A stretch of DNA of 14,078 nucleotides from DASSWB01 sp035705495. GTDB lineage: Bacteria; Bacteroidota; Bacteroidia; Flavobacteriales; Flavobacteriaceae. Below the pieces are notes generated by a model. The model saw only the letters and a list, made by a program, of their open reading frames with translations, was not told the DNA's origin and did not search any database. Positions 7,622 to 14,078 of the stretch are shown piece after piece (within the stretch, counting starts at the first letter, position 1; the number at the start of each line of letters is the position of its first letter). The stretch is taken from the NCBI GenBank assembly GCA_035705495.1, contig DASSWB010000081.1:1-14078 (forward strand), in the 5' to 3' direction. Made by a program: the position numbers and the translations under genes.

Positions 7622-8326
7622 TTAAAGAGTTCTTTTTTGTTTGTTGGAAATAAATTGATTTGAGTAGTTTGTATTTACAAATTTTTCAAAATTAATCAAA
7701 TCTGAAATCAATCTAGATTTTGATAGGCTCTTTAAGGAATTAATCTTTATCAAATGGCATTGCTTAATTTTTAATTCACTTCCACATAAACATAATTCGT
7801 TGCGTTCAGGTATTGAATTAGAAGCGACTGCGGAGATAATATTAGATATTATCTTAAAATCGTCAATTCCTAGCTCTTCTTTATAGTACTGAATTACTCC
7901 ATCAAAAAAATGCGCATATTCACCGTTGGCATAATCTCCAGTTTCTTTCTTAAAAATATAATTTGTAAAAAAAGGATAAACCTTATTTTTATAGAAAGTG
8001 GTTAGGTTGATTCCTTTTCTAGATTCTTTTTCAAGAATGTGTTCTATATCTAAGCAACAAAAGCCTTCCTCATCAATGTGGTTTTCATTTGTACGTTTTA
8101 TGTGTTCAGTAATCTCTTGAATTCTAGGAATAGAGTAAGGATACTTATCCTTATTTAAATAAATCTTTATTCTGAATGTGAAGTAGTAGTTCCCTTCTAA
8201 ATCACATACATCAAGATTGCCAATTAAATGGCAAAACTTTTTATTATAATTTTTGTAGTATTTAAATGATGGATAAACCTCACAAAATCCATCAATATCT
8301 CTTTCAAGTTTTGTTTTTTCCTTCAT
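7622..8326 (-). CDS. E2 ubiquitin-conjugating-like protein with SEC-C motif
   Basis: This 234-residue protein appears to have two parts. Residues about 1-150 show a UBC-type E2 outline: strand-rich YYFTFRIKIYLNKDKYPYSIPRI (near 47-69) matching the E2 'YP..P' turn, then NHIDEEGFCCLD (82-93), which mirrors the eukaryotic HPN...G.ICL active-site stretch. C90 or C91 is the candidate catalytic cysteine. Near the C-terminus, CLCGSELKIKQCH (179-191) is a perfect SEC-C zinc motif (CxCx8CH). SEC-C motifs usually mediate protein or nucleic-acid contacts. No E1 or deconjugating JAB protease is encoded nearby. The ATG at 8326 overlaps the cyclase gene by 23 bases; an earlier in-frame TTG (8353) is less likely. 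By analogy with type II CBASS it may conjugate to, or prime, the cyclase. The E2 assignment rests on motifs only. Confidence 0.62.
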   Translation of the reverse strand: MKEKTKLERDIDGFCEVYPSFKYYKNYNKKFCHLIGNLDVCDLEGNYYFTFRIKIYLNKDKYPYSIPRIQEITEHIKRTNENHIDEEGFCCLDIEHILEKESRKGINLTTFYKNKVYPFFTNYIFKKETGDYANGEYAHFFDGVIQYYKEELGIDDFKIISNIISAVASNSIPERNELCLCGSELKIKQCHLIKINSLKSLSKSRLISDLINFEKFVNTNYSNQFISNKQKRTL

Positions 8327-9317
8327 TAAAATATGGCTTATTAATTGCTGCAACAGGTTTGAGTGCTGAAATTGTATTTACACCTGAAGGAAGTTTCACA
8401 ACAGGATTCCCATTGGAGTCAATTGCTACAAAACTCTGCTTCTTTAAATATTTTTCCCAATTAAAGTCATACTGACTATAATAGAAATTTCTATCATCAA
8501 TTCTATATATGTATCTGTCGCTTTCGGTTTTATCAGGACGATTACAAACAAGACTGAAAAAATCTTCAGCTAAAATTTCATCCTTTACATATTGACCAAC
8601 AACAACTCCATTTCTTAAAGCTGAGGACTGCATTTTACTAGCTAGGCTTGTATGCAAACTACAAGTCGTAACTTCACTAATTTCACCTATTCCAGAATTA
8701 CCCCATAATACATCTTCCTTTTTTCCTAGATCAATCCCAGTTCTTACACCAATATTTTCAATACCTTGAGACATTAAATATTCTTTAAGATCATTTGTTA
8801 CAAAATGGGTATAAACACTCACCATTTGTAAAGCTAGTTCAACTGCTTTCTTCTGCTCTGTATTTTTATCACCAAAGTATAAAAACATACCGTCTCCCTG
8901 CAGTCTATGAATATATCCTCCAAATATTAGCGCCGTATGTATTCCTGCTTTAATAATTGCATTTGTAATTAAAAAATTAGTTTCTTTATCAAATTTTTTG
9001 AACAGATTTGTACTTCCTTTAATATCAATAAATACTGATACAATATAATGTTCTTCGACGTTGTCAGTGTTTTTTAAATGAGCAAAACTAGGATGTAGTC
9101 CTAATTGCTGATTATAATTAATTGGCCTGCCTAAGCCTTCAGAAAACATTTTCATCTCTGATGCTATTTCTTTGCTTTCAACTCTGTTTAATATTGCTTT
9201 AAATTGCTCATTTGTCCTACTATGTACTGGAGAACCTAATCCTTTATAAATTTGATTGGAAGCATCACTTTCAACAGCGTCTTTAATTATTTGGAGGTAG
9301 TCATTGTATATTTTCAT
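8304..9317 (-). CDS. pycC: class III nucleotidyl cyclase, Pycsar PycC-like
   Basis: This 337-residue soluble protein has a class III cyclase domain at about 90-265. Metal-binding aspartates are D98 in VFIDIKGST and D142 in RLQGDGMFLYFG. A later VRTGIDLG strand (191-198) and the ALASKMQ-like helix (SLASKMQ, 224-230) complete the fold outline. About 90 helical residues precede the domain and a 70-residue tail follows it. Pycsar cyclases make cUMP or cCMP on phage infection; which nucleotide this one makes cannot be read from the sequence. The stand-alone cyclase placed 4 bases after a membrane-effector gene strongly supports the Pycsar role over housekeeping cAMP synthesis. The transition-state Asn/Arg pair of classical cyclases seems replaced by S224/K228. 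The C-terminus (...GKNKT) has no terminal glycine. Confidence 0.85.
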   Translation of the reverse strand: MKIYNDYLQIIKDAVESDASNQIYKGLGSPVHSRTNEQFKAILNRVESKEIASEMKMFSEGLGRPINYNQQLGLHPSFAHLKNTDNVEEHYIVSVFIDIKGSTNLFKKFDKETNFLITNAIIKAGIHTALIFGGYIHRLQGDGMFLYFGDKNTEQKKAVELALQMVSVYTHFVTNDLKEYLMSQGIENIGVRTGIDLGKKEDVLWGNSGIGEISEVTTCSLHTSLASKMQSSALRNGVVVGQYVKDEILAEDFFSLVCNRPDKTESDRYIYRIDDRNFYYSQYDFNWEKYLKKQSFVAIDSNGNPVVKLPSGVNTISALKPVAAINKPYFNEGKNKT

Positions 9318-9321
9318 ATTC

Positions 9322-9810
9322 TTATTTATTAAAAATTATTATTATAAAAATTGGGATTAACAAGACGAATTGTATTATCAATAATCTACCTGCTAATTTT
9401 AATTTGGTAAATTTTGTTGTTAAACCTGAAGAAAGAGTATGCACCTGATTTCTTAAATCTTTCATTTCTTTTTTTGTTGTGAGCGTTTTTGAACATAATT
9501 CAAACTCATCTTTTTTCATCATTCCAATACCACCGAAATAATACAATGATTTGGAATCTTTGGAAAAAAACGGAATACTTGCAATAACTAAAATTATTAA
9601 TGTTGTCAATCCAATCAGAAATGAAATAGAAATTAAAACTTGAAATAATTCAGAATAACAACTAATATCATCTTTTAAGGTAACATAAGAAGTAATAAGA
9701 GAGCCAACAATAAAAGTGTTAATAGCTATGTATACAGCTGTCTTGTTATTTACACTATCAAAATAGTGGTCAAACCTATTTATAGTATATAATAATCTTT
9801 CTTTTTCCAT
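9322..9810 (-). CDS. Pycsar-type transmembrane effector (PycTM-like)
   Basis: This 162-residue membrane protein has hydrophobic segments near 25-45, 57-82 and 142-160. A soluble stretch between the last two contains YYFGGIGMMKKDEFE (90-104). The N-terminal helix ends in VNNKTAVYIAINTFIVG, the 'NK.a..l..N' pattern typical of Pycsar effector TM proteins (DUF5706-like). In that family, binding of the cyclic pyrimidine nucleotide leads to membrane damage and growth arrest of the infected cell. Three clear segments rather than four are visible here; TM2 is long enough to break into two. The start ATG overlaps the stop of the preceding small gene (TAATG) and its stop is 4 bases before the cyclase ATG, so effector and cyclase are co-translated. 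Confidence 0.75.
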   Translation of the reverse strand: MEKERLLYTINRFDHYFDSVNNKTAVYIAINTFIVGSLITSYVTLKDDISCYSELFQVLISISFLIGLTTLIILVIASIPFFSKDSKSLYYFGGIGMMKKDEFELCSKTLTTKKEMKDLRNQVHTLSSGLTTKFTKLKLAGRLLIIQFVLLIPIFIIIIFNK

Positions 9811-9983
9811 TATTTTTCTTTTCTAACTCCTTTAAATTTCCCTCCAGAAGTTTTTACGTCCATAAACTTTCCTGTATCGGTATCTCGTTTTACATAAAGA
9901 TTTGTTTTAGGGTTTAATAATTGTGAGCGCTGTTTTACTGCTCCTTTTCTTGCGTTGTCTCCGATTGGTTTATTTGTAGCCAT
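9810..9983 (-). CDS. small basic conserved protein leading the cassette
   Basis: This is a 57-residue, strongly basic protein with no membrane segment, cysteine or signal peptide. Its sequence is patterned: KPIGDNARKGAVKQRSQ, then NPKTNLYVKRDTDTGKFMDVK, then GGKFKGVRKEK. From memory, very similar short proteins of unknown function are widespread in bacteria, often beside mobile or accessory genes; this needs a database check. The frame extends to a TTG at 10004, but the ATG at 9983 with an AAAAAGAAA purine tract before it is the better start. It is the first gene of the four-gene unit and overlaps the effector start by one base (TAATG). Basic charge suggests nucleic-acid binding or a structural role; no function is claimed. 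Confidence 0.75.
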   Translation of the reverse strand: MATNKPIGDNARKGAVKQRSQLLNPKTNLYVKRDTDTGKFMDVKTSGGKFKGVRKEK

Positions 9984-10049
9984 TTTCTTTTTATAATTAG
10001 CCAAAACAAAAGCAATAATTGTGCCAATATAATAAGCTGTCAGTTGATA

Positions 10050-10066
10050 TGTTTATTAAATAAACA
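10050..10066. promoter_or_regulatory. perfect 17-bp palindrome, likely XRE operator
   Basis: TGTTTATT-A-AATAAACA is a perfect palindrome with a single central base. It lies between the divergent small-protein gene and the XRE regulator gene. It directly abuts the -33 element of the XRE promoter and is 66 bases from the cassette's first start codon. Position and symmetry fit a dimeric HTH repressor site controlling both directions. Confidence 0.6.
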
Positions 10067-10097
10067 TTGCTTATTGACAAAACAATATATATATTTG
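10067..10097 (+). promoter_or_regulatory. promoter of the XRE-ImmA pair
   Basis: TTG (10067-10069), a 20-base spacer, then TATATTTG (10090-10097) match the Bacteroidota promoter form TTTG-N19/20-TAnnTTTG. The regulator ATG lies 18 bases downstream. The adjacent palindrome suggests autoregulation. Confidence 0.6.
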
Positions 10098-10115
10098 CAC
10101 AACGTTAAGTATTAT

Positions 10116-10457
10116 ATGAAAGGTTTTAATTCAACCCTATATAAGATTATAGGATTAAGAATAAAAGAAGCTCGTCATAGGCTAAATTATAGTCAAGAAG
10201 ATTTAGCTAAAAAAATACTTATTAGTAGAGCTTCAATTTCTAATATAGAGTTGGGAAGGCATCAGCCGCCATTACATATATTATATGATATTTCTTCCGT
10301 ATTAAATTTTGATTTACAACAGTTATTACCAACTATTAACGAGGTCGAAAAGCATATTACGACAAACGAGTACAGTGATATTTTAAAAAATATTAATGAT
10401 TTGGATGAAGATTCCAAGAAATCAATAGAAGAAATAATAAAGAATCTAAATAAATGA
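10116..10457 (+). CDS. XRE/Cro-CI family helix-turn-helix regulator
   Basis: This 113-residue regulator has an HTH_3 domain at about 14-70: GLRIKEARHRLNYSQEDLAKKI, then the recognition region SRASISNIELGRHQPPLHILYDIS. A short acidic C-terminal helix (about 85-112, DILKNINDLDEDSKKSIEEII) probably serves dimerisation or partner contact. It should bind DNA as a dimer; the 17-bp palindrome upstream is the obvious candidate site. The open frame begins at a TTG at 10044 inside the promoter, but the ATG at 10116 lies correctly behind the -7 element. Its stop overlaps the ImmA-like gene start (ATGA). The pair stands divergent to the Pycsar-like genes, so it most likely represses or tunes them. Confidence 0.9.
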   Translation: MKGFNSTLYKIIGLRIKEARHRLNYSQEDLAKKILISRASISNIELGRHQPPLHILYDISSVLNFDLQQLLPTINEVEKHITTNEYSDILKNINDLDEDSKKSIEEIIKNLNK

Positions 10458-10969
10458 TTTTTAACTATATCGAAGAAAAAACTGTAAACATTTTAAAGGA
10501 ATTTGATCTTTTAAAGTCTCCAATTAATGTTGATAAGTTAGCAAAGAAGTTGGGAGTAGGAGTAGAAGCTTCAAATTTCAATGACGAAGTGTCAGGCTTA
10601 TTTGTCATAAAAGATGACAAACCTTATATTGCTTTTAATTTAAATCAGAGCAAGACAAGAAGAAGATTCACCATTGCCCATGAATTAGGGCATTTTGTTT
10701 TGCATTCTAAAAGCAAATCTTTATTTATAGATAAGAATAAAAGTATAATATATCGTAATTCAGAATCTTCGACAGGCGAAATCCTTAAAGAAAGAGAGGC
10801 GAATGCATTTGCAGCAGCATTATTAATGCCAATACCGTTAATTCTAGAAGAAGCAAAAAACTTACATGGTGATGATACTATAGAAAAACTAGCTAGTAAA
10901 TTTAATGTTAGTACCCAAGCTATGTCTTTTAGATTATCCAATTTGGGATATGATTTTGGTATGTTTTAG
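10454..10969 (+). CDS. ImmA/IrrE family metallopeptidase
   Basis: This 171-residue zinc peptidase of the ImmA/IrrE group has motif TIAHELGHFVLH (H76, E77, H80) and a downstream acidic helix ILKEREANAFAAALLMP (about 110-126), which supplies the third ligand. In ICEBs1 the ImmA enzyme cleaves the XRE repressor ImmR after a signal, and IrrE/PprI cleaves DdrO in the same way. By analogy this enzyme would cleave or inactivate the XRE protein encoded just upstream, releasing the divergent cassette. The ATG overlaps the regulator stop (ATGA), implying co-translation and a matched stoichiometry. The C-terminal third (helical, ASKFNVSTQAMSFRLSNLG) is the usual ImmA helix-turn-helix-like tail. No frameshift or truncation is seen. 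Confidence 0.9.
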   Translation: MIFNYIEEKTVNILKEFDLLKSPINVDKLAKKLGVGVEASNFNDEVSGLFVIKDDKPYIAFNLNQSKTRRRFTIAHELGHFVLHSKSKSLFIDKNKSIIYRNSESSTGEILKEREANAFAAALLMPIPLILEEAKNLHGDDTIEKLASKFNVSTQAMSFRLSNLGYDFGMF

Positions 10970-11421
<452 letters not shown>

Positions 11422-12366
11422 ATGGCTGCAGGCGGATCTAAAATTGCAATATACGGTGCTATAGCCGCGAATACTTTAATTGCTGCTGGAAAATTTTTAG
11501 GAGCTTTTTTTACCGGTAGTTCGGCAATGATGGCCGAAGGAATTCATTCCTTGGTCGATACCGGAAATGGTTTATTGCTACTTCTGGGCATAAAACGCTC
11601 TAACCGTGAACCTGACGCGCTTCATCCTTTTGGTTACGGAAAAGAAATATATTTCTGGAGTTTTGTGGTCAGTATGCTCATTTTCGCGGTTGGTGGCGGA
11701 TTCGCAATTTACGAAGGAATTCACGCTTTACAAGAACCTGCGGTTATTGAAGATCCAACCTGGAGTTACATTGTACTTTTTGCAGCTATTATTTTTGAAG
11801 GTGCTGCGCTTTATATTGCCTTGAAAACCTTCAATAAATCCCGCAAAAAAAAGATGGGGCTTTTTCAAAGCATTGTCAGAAGCAAGGATGCAGCAACATT
11901 TGCAGTCATTATTGAAGATACCGCTGCTCTTACTGGCTTAATAATCGCACTTTTAGGGATATTTTTATCCCAAACGCTTAACAACCCCTATTTTGATGGC
12001 GGTGCTTCTATTTTAATCGGTCTCCTACTCTTAGCCGTTTCCTCGTTTCTTGCCAAAGAAAGTAAAGGATTGCTTTTGGGAGAAAGCGCTGATGAAGATG
12101 TACTTGCTGCCGTTGACGACATTTTGGAAAAAAATAAGGATGTGGTAGAATGGAACTTGCCAACCACCATGCACTTTGGTCCGGATAGTATTTTAATGAC
12201 GCTCGAATTGGATTTAAACGACAATTTAACTGTTGTGGAGAGTCAGCAAATTATCGCGCAATTACGAAGGGATATCAAAAAATCACAACCAAAAATCACG
12301 AAAATATTTATTCATTCACGCGATTTGGGTGATCTTGCTCCCAATGAACCCATTGATCCAGAATAA
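11422..12366 (+). CDS. cation diffusion facilitator (CDF) transporter
   Basis: This 314-residue inner-membrane divalent-metal exporter is driven by proton exchange. Six membrane segments are visible in the first 215 residues. The TM2 metal motif is AEGIHSLVDTGNG (H42, D46). TM5 carries IIEDTAALTG (E165, D166) in place of the HxxxD of classical zinc exporters, which resembles the ZnT9-like branch of the family. HPFGYGKE (68-75) is the usual loop after TM2. A cytosolic C-terminal domain (about 225-305) with the ferredoxin-like pattern MHFGPDSILMTLELDL follows. Metal preference cannot be set from sequence. GAAGGA at 11404-11409, 12 bases before the ATG, is a weak ribosome binding site. The gene stands alone between the island gap and a sensor kinase. 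Confidence 0.9.
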   Translation: MAAGGSKIAIYGAIAANTLIAAGKFLGAFFTGSSAMMAEGIHSLVDTGNGLLLLLGIKRSNREPDALHPFGYGKEIYFWSFVVSMLIFAVGGGFAIYEGIHALQEPAVIEDPTWSYIVLFAAIIFEGAALYIALKTFNKSRKKKMGLFQSIVRSKDAATFAVIIEDTAALTGLIIALLGIFLSQTLNNPYFDGGASILIGLLLLAVSSFLAKESKGLLLGESADEDVLAAVDDILEKNKDVVEWNLPTTMHFGPDSILMTLELDLNDNLTVVESQQIIAQLRRDIKKSQPKITKIFIHSRDLGDLAPNEPIDPE

Positions 12367-12382
12367 ATCGCTTACCGCTGTA

Positions 12383-12403
12383 TACTGTAAACCGTAAACT
12401 TTA
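12383..12403 (-). repeat. heptamer repeats, minus orientation
   Basis: Read on the minus strand, this stretch is three consecutive heptamers TAAAGTT, TACGGTT and TACAGTA. They match in length and sequence the heptamers at 13654-13709, but in inverse orientation. The intergenic DNA that follows (12427-12475) holds further ATTATAC/TTATACAAT-like words. Confidence 0.6.
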
Positions 12404-12510
12404 TTTTGTCCTTCCAAAGGAACAATTACATTATACTTTTTATACATTATACAATTTTTCACCTTATACAATTTATTAATTTACCTTTACCCTCGAAACC
12501 TACAATTGTT

Positions 12511-13617
12511 ATGACTTCTTCGATTCCCGAAAGAAACATTGATTTGGAACCTTTTTTTAGCTTATCGCATGACAATCTGTGCATTGCGGGATACGATGGC
12601 TTTTTCAGGATGGTGAATCCTGCATTTATCAAACTTATGGGTTATAGTCGAGAGGAATTGCTCGCCGTTCCAATAAGTCATTTTGTACATCCTGATGACC
12701 AACCGAAAACGGCGGAAACCCGCGCCCTTATTTTGGAAGATACTCCCCTGCTCAATTTTGAGAACCGTTATGTCACGAAAACAGGTGAAATTGTTTGGCT
12801 CACTTGGACCTCCATTCCGGTTCACGACAAGAAATTGATATATGCCATTTCCAAAAATATCACGCACATAAAAAAAATGGAAGAAGAACGCCAATTTCTG
12901 ATTAAGGATCTCACTACACTCAATTCAGGGCTTAAACAGCTTACCTATACAATTTCTCATGATTTACGGTCGCCAGTAAGCAATATGATTTCAATATTTA
13001 GTTTACTCGACCTCACAAAAATTCAAGATGAAGATTCTTTGTTATATCTCGACCTGTTGGAAAAATCGGTAAATGAATTAAGGGATACTTTAAATGATCA
13101 AATGAATCATCTTAAGGATACACTTTTATTAAAATCGGGTTTGGAACCCGTGAATCTGAAGGATGTTTTTCAAGCCACTGTTGATTCCATTCGGTCTTTG
13201 ATTGAAGATTCCAAAACTACATTTGTAACTGATTTTTCCGAAGTGGAAATTCTCGTGGTCAATAATTTTTATTTGCACAGCATCTTCTTGAATCTTATCA
13301 CCAATTCAATAAAATATGCAAAACCTGGAGTCCCTCCTGTTATCAGCATCATTTCAAAAAAGGATATAGATTTCACCCAACTCTTATTTTCTGACAATGG
13401 AATTGGATTCGATACGGAAAAAAATAAAAATAAAATCTTCGGGCTCAATCAAGTATTCACGAATCATGGCGACGGTAAAGGCATCGGACTCTATCTGGTG
13501 AAAAACTATATGAATAACCTCGAAGGCACAATAGAAGTTTCCAGTCAAATTAATATGGGATCAACTTTCACCTTGACCTTTAAAAACCAGAAATGGCAAA
13601 AAGAGATAACGGATTAA
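12511..13617 (+). CDS. PAS-domain sensor histidine kinase (cytosolic, orphan)
   Basis: This 368-residue protein has no membrane segment. An N-terminal PAS domain (about 12-125) shows GYDGFFRMVNPAF, the FVHPDD turn (58-63) and a PAC-type end GEIVWLTWTSIPV. A HisKA domain follows with phospho-acceptor H150 in YTISHDLRSPVSNM, then a HATPase domain with N-box N265 in LITNSIKY, G1 box DNGIGF (295-300) and G2 box GKGIGL (322-327). It probably senses a cytosolic ligand or redox state; no cofactor can be assigned. No response regulator lies next to it, so its partner is elsewhere. The frame is open back to a TTG at 12406, but the ATG at 12511 begins the conserved part and the DNA before it is repeat-like. 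Confidence 0.9.
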   Translation: MTSSIPERNIDLEPFFSLSHDNLCIAGYDGFFRMVNPAFIKLMGYSREELLAVPISHFVHPDDQPKTAETRALILEDTPLLNFENRYVTKTGEIVWLTWTSIPVHDKKLIYAISKNITHIKKMEEERQFLIKDLTTLNSGLKQLTYTISHDLRSPVSNMISIFSLLDLTKIQDEDSLLYLDLLEKSVNELRDTLNDQMNHLKDTLLLKSGLEPVNLKDVFQATVDSIRSLIEDSKTTFVTDFSEVEILVVNNFYLHSIFLNLITNSIKYAKPGVPPVISIISKKDIDFTQLLFSDNGIGFDTEKNKNKIFGLNQVFTNHGDGKGIGLYLVKNYMNNLEGTIEVSSQINMGSTFTLTFKNQKWQKEITD

Positions 13618-13653
13618 TTTGAATTTTTACTTTCTAAACCTATAGTTGCAGAA

Positions 13654-13709
13654 TACAGTTTACAATATACAGTATACAGTTTACAATATACAGTATACAG
13701 TATACAATT
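13654..13709 (+). repeat. array of eight TACAGTA-type heptamers
   Basis: Eight consecutive 7-base units run TACAGTT, TACAATA, TACAGTA, TACAGTT, TACAATA, TACAGTA, TACAGTA, TACAATT. The first three units are repeated exactly, giving a perfect 21-bp tandem duplication (13654-13674 and 13675-13695). The array fills the gap between two convergent genes and touches the aconitase stop codon. Such heptamer arrays are prone to slippage. Confidence 0.85.
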
Positions 13710-14078
13710 ATTTAACCTGCTGCCTATCTTGCCCCGTAACAGTATTTTCATCAACCGCATCAACTTCTTCATTTGTCAATTGCGCTTTGAATTCATTGAT
13801 GATCCCTCCTCTTAAAAGAATTTGAATTTGCCTGTCACTCAGACTGTGTTTGGTCTCAAATTCAATCGGCTCTACTCCTTTTTCTTCTTTTTGAACCCTT
13901 ACTCGAATATTTCTTCGGTTTTGAACATCATCACGTAAATTCCTGAAACTGATCAAATCTCCTTGTTCCATTTTATTGTAATCGGCCAAATCAATAAATT
14001 CAAGCGGAAGAATTCCGAAGTTGACCAAATTCTGCCACGCAATCCGAGCATAAGAATTTGCAATTACGGCGACTTGCC
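13708..14078 (-). CDS. aconitate hydratase, C-terminal part (partial)
   Basis: Only the last 122 residues of this gene are in the window; the 5' part lies beyond the right edge, and the frame stays open to base 14078. The piece belongs to the swivelling domain 4 of aconitase, which isomerises citrate to isocitrate in the TCA cycle. AVIANSYARIAWQNLVNFG followed by ILPLEF matches the family signature 'SFARIH..NL...G.LPL.F' of mitochondrial-type aconitases. The arginine of the YARI motif is part of the active site in the family. The [4Fe-4S] cysteines are outside the window. The tail after LLRGGIINEFK is a short variable end. The stop TAA is at 13708-13710, inside the edge of a heptamer repeat array. 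Confidence 0.88.
   Translation of the reverse strand, partial: QVAVIANSYARIAWQNLVNFGILPLEFIDLADYNKMEQGDLISFRNLRDDVQNRRNIRVRVQKEEKGVEPIEFETKHSLSDRQIQILLRGGIINEFKAQLTNEEVDAVDENTVTGQDRQQVK

Noticed and set aside
8327..8353. Longer E2-like protein starting at a TTG
   Set aside because: It would deepen the overlap with the cyclase gene to 50 bases and adds only nine unremarkable residues; the ATG at 8326 is simpler.
8304..9317. Housekeeping adenylate or guanylate cyclase
   Set aside because: It has no sensory or membrane domain, sits in an A/T-rich island and is coupled to a Pycsar-type membrane effector, which all fit defence better.
10044..10115. Longer XRE protein starting at a TTG
   Set aside because: That start lies upstream of the -33 and -7 elements of the predicted promoter, so the codons would not be transcribed.
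13654..13709. CRISPR array
   Set aside because: The units are contiguous 7-mers with no spacers, and no cas genes are nearby.

Overview
The window looks like a chromosomal segment of a Flavobacteriia-type Bacteroidota. The reasons are low G+C, weak or absent Shine-Dalgarno sequences, promoter -7 elements of the TAnnTTTG type, a LytS/LytTR two-component pair, an ABC permease fused to an M1-type peptidase, and a mitochondrial-type aconitase. The genus cannot be named from the sequence alone.

Left core block (1-7438). A small STAS/SpoIIAA-like protein converges on a LytTR response regulator. The regulator overlaps its membrane histidine kinase by a TTGA junction. Divergently, an ABC ATPase, a 1188-residue ABC-2 permease/M1-like peptidase fusion and a DinB/DUF1569-like protein form a probable operon. 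The two-component pair may control this transporter operon, but that rests on position only.

Central accessory island (7622-10969), visibly more A/T-rich than its flanks. Four tightly packed minus-strand genes encode, in transcription order, a small basic protein (57 aa), a Pycsar-effector-like membrane protein (162 aa), a class III nucleotidyl cyclase (337 aa) and an E2 ubiquitin-conjugating-like protein with a C-terminal SEC-C zinc motif (234 aa). Cyclase plus membrane effector is the layout of Pycsar anti-phage systems: infection triggers a cyclic pyrimidine nucleotide, which opens or activates the membrane effector and kills or arrests the cell. The E2-like partner is the unusual part. 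E2-like proteins accompany CD-NTases in type II CBASS, so this looks like a Pycsar counterpart of type II CBASS. Divergently transcribed are an XRE-family regulator and an ImmA/IrrE-type metallopeptidase joined by an ATGA overlap. A perfect 17-bp palindrome lies between the two transcription units, beside the regulator's predicted promoter. This suggests a repressor/anti-repressor switch controlling the defence cassette.

Right block (10970-14078). A gene-free, inverted-repeat-rich gap of about 450 bp is followed by a cation diffusion facilitator (CDF) transporter, a cytosolic PAS histidine kinase, and the C-terminal end of an aconitate hydratase on the minus strand. Heptamer repeats built on TACAGTA lie on both sides of the PAS kinase, in opposite orientation. 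No rRNA, tRNA, CRISPR array, transposase or integrase gene was seen.
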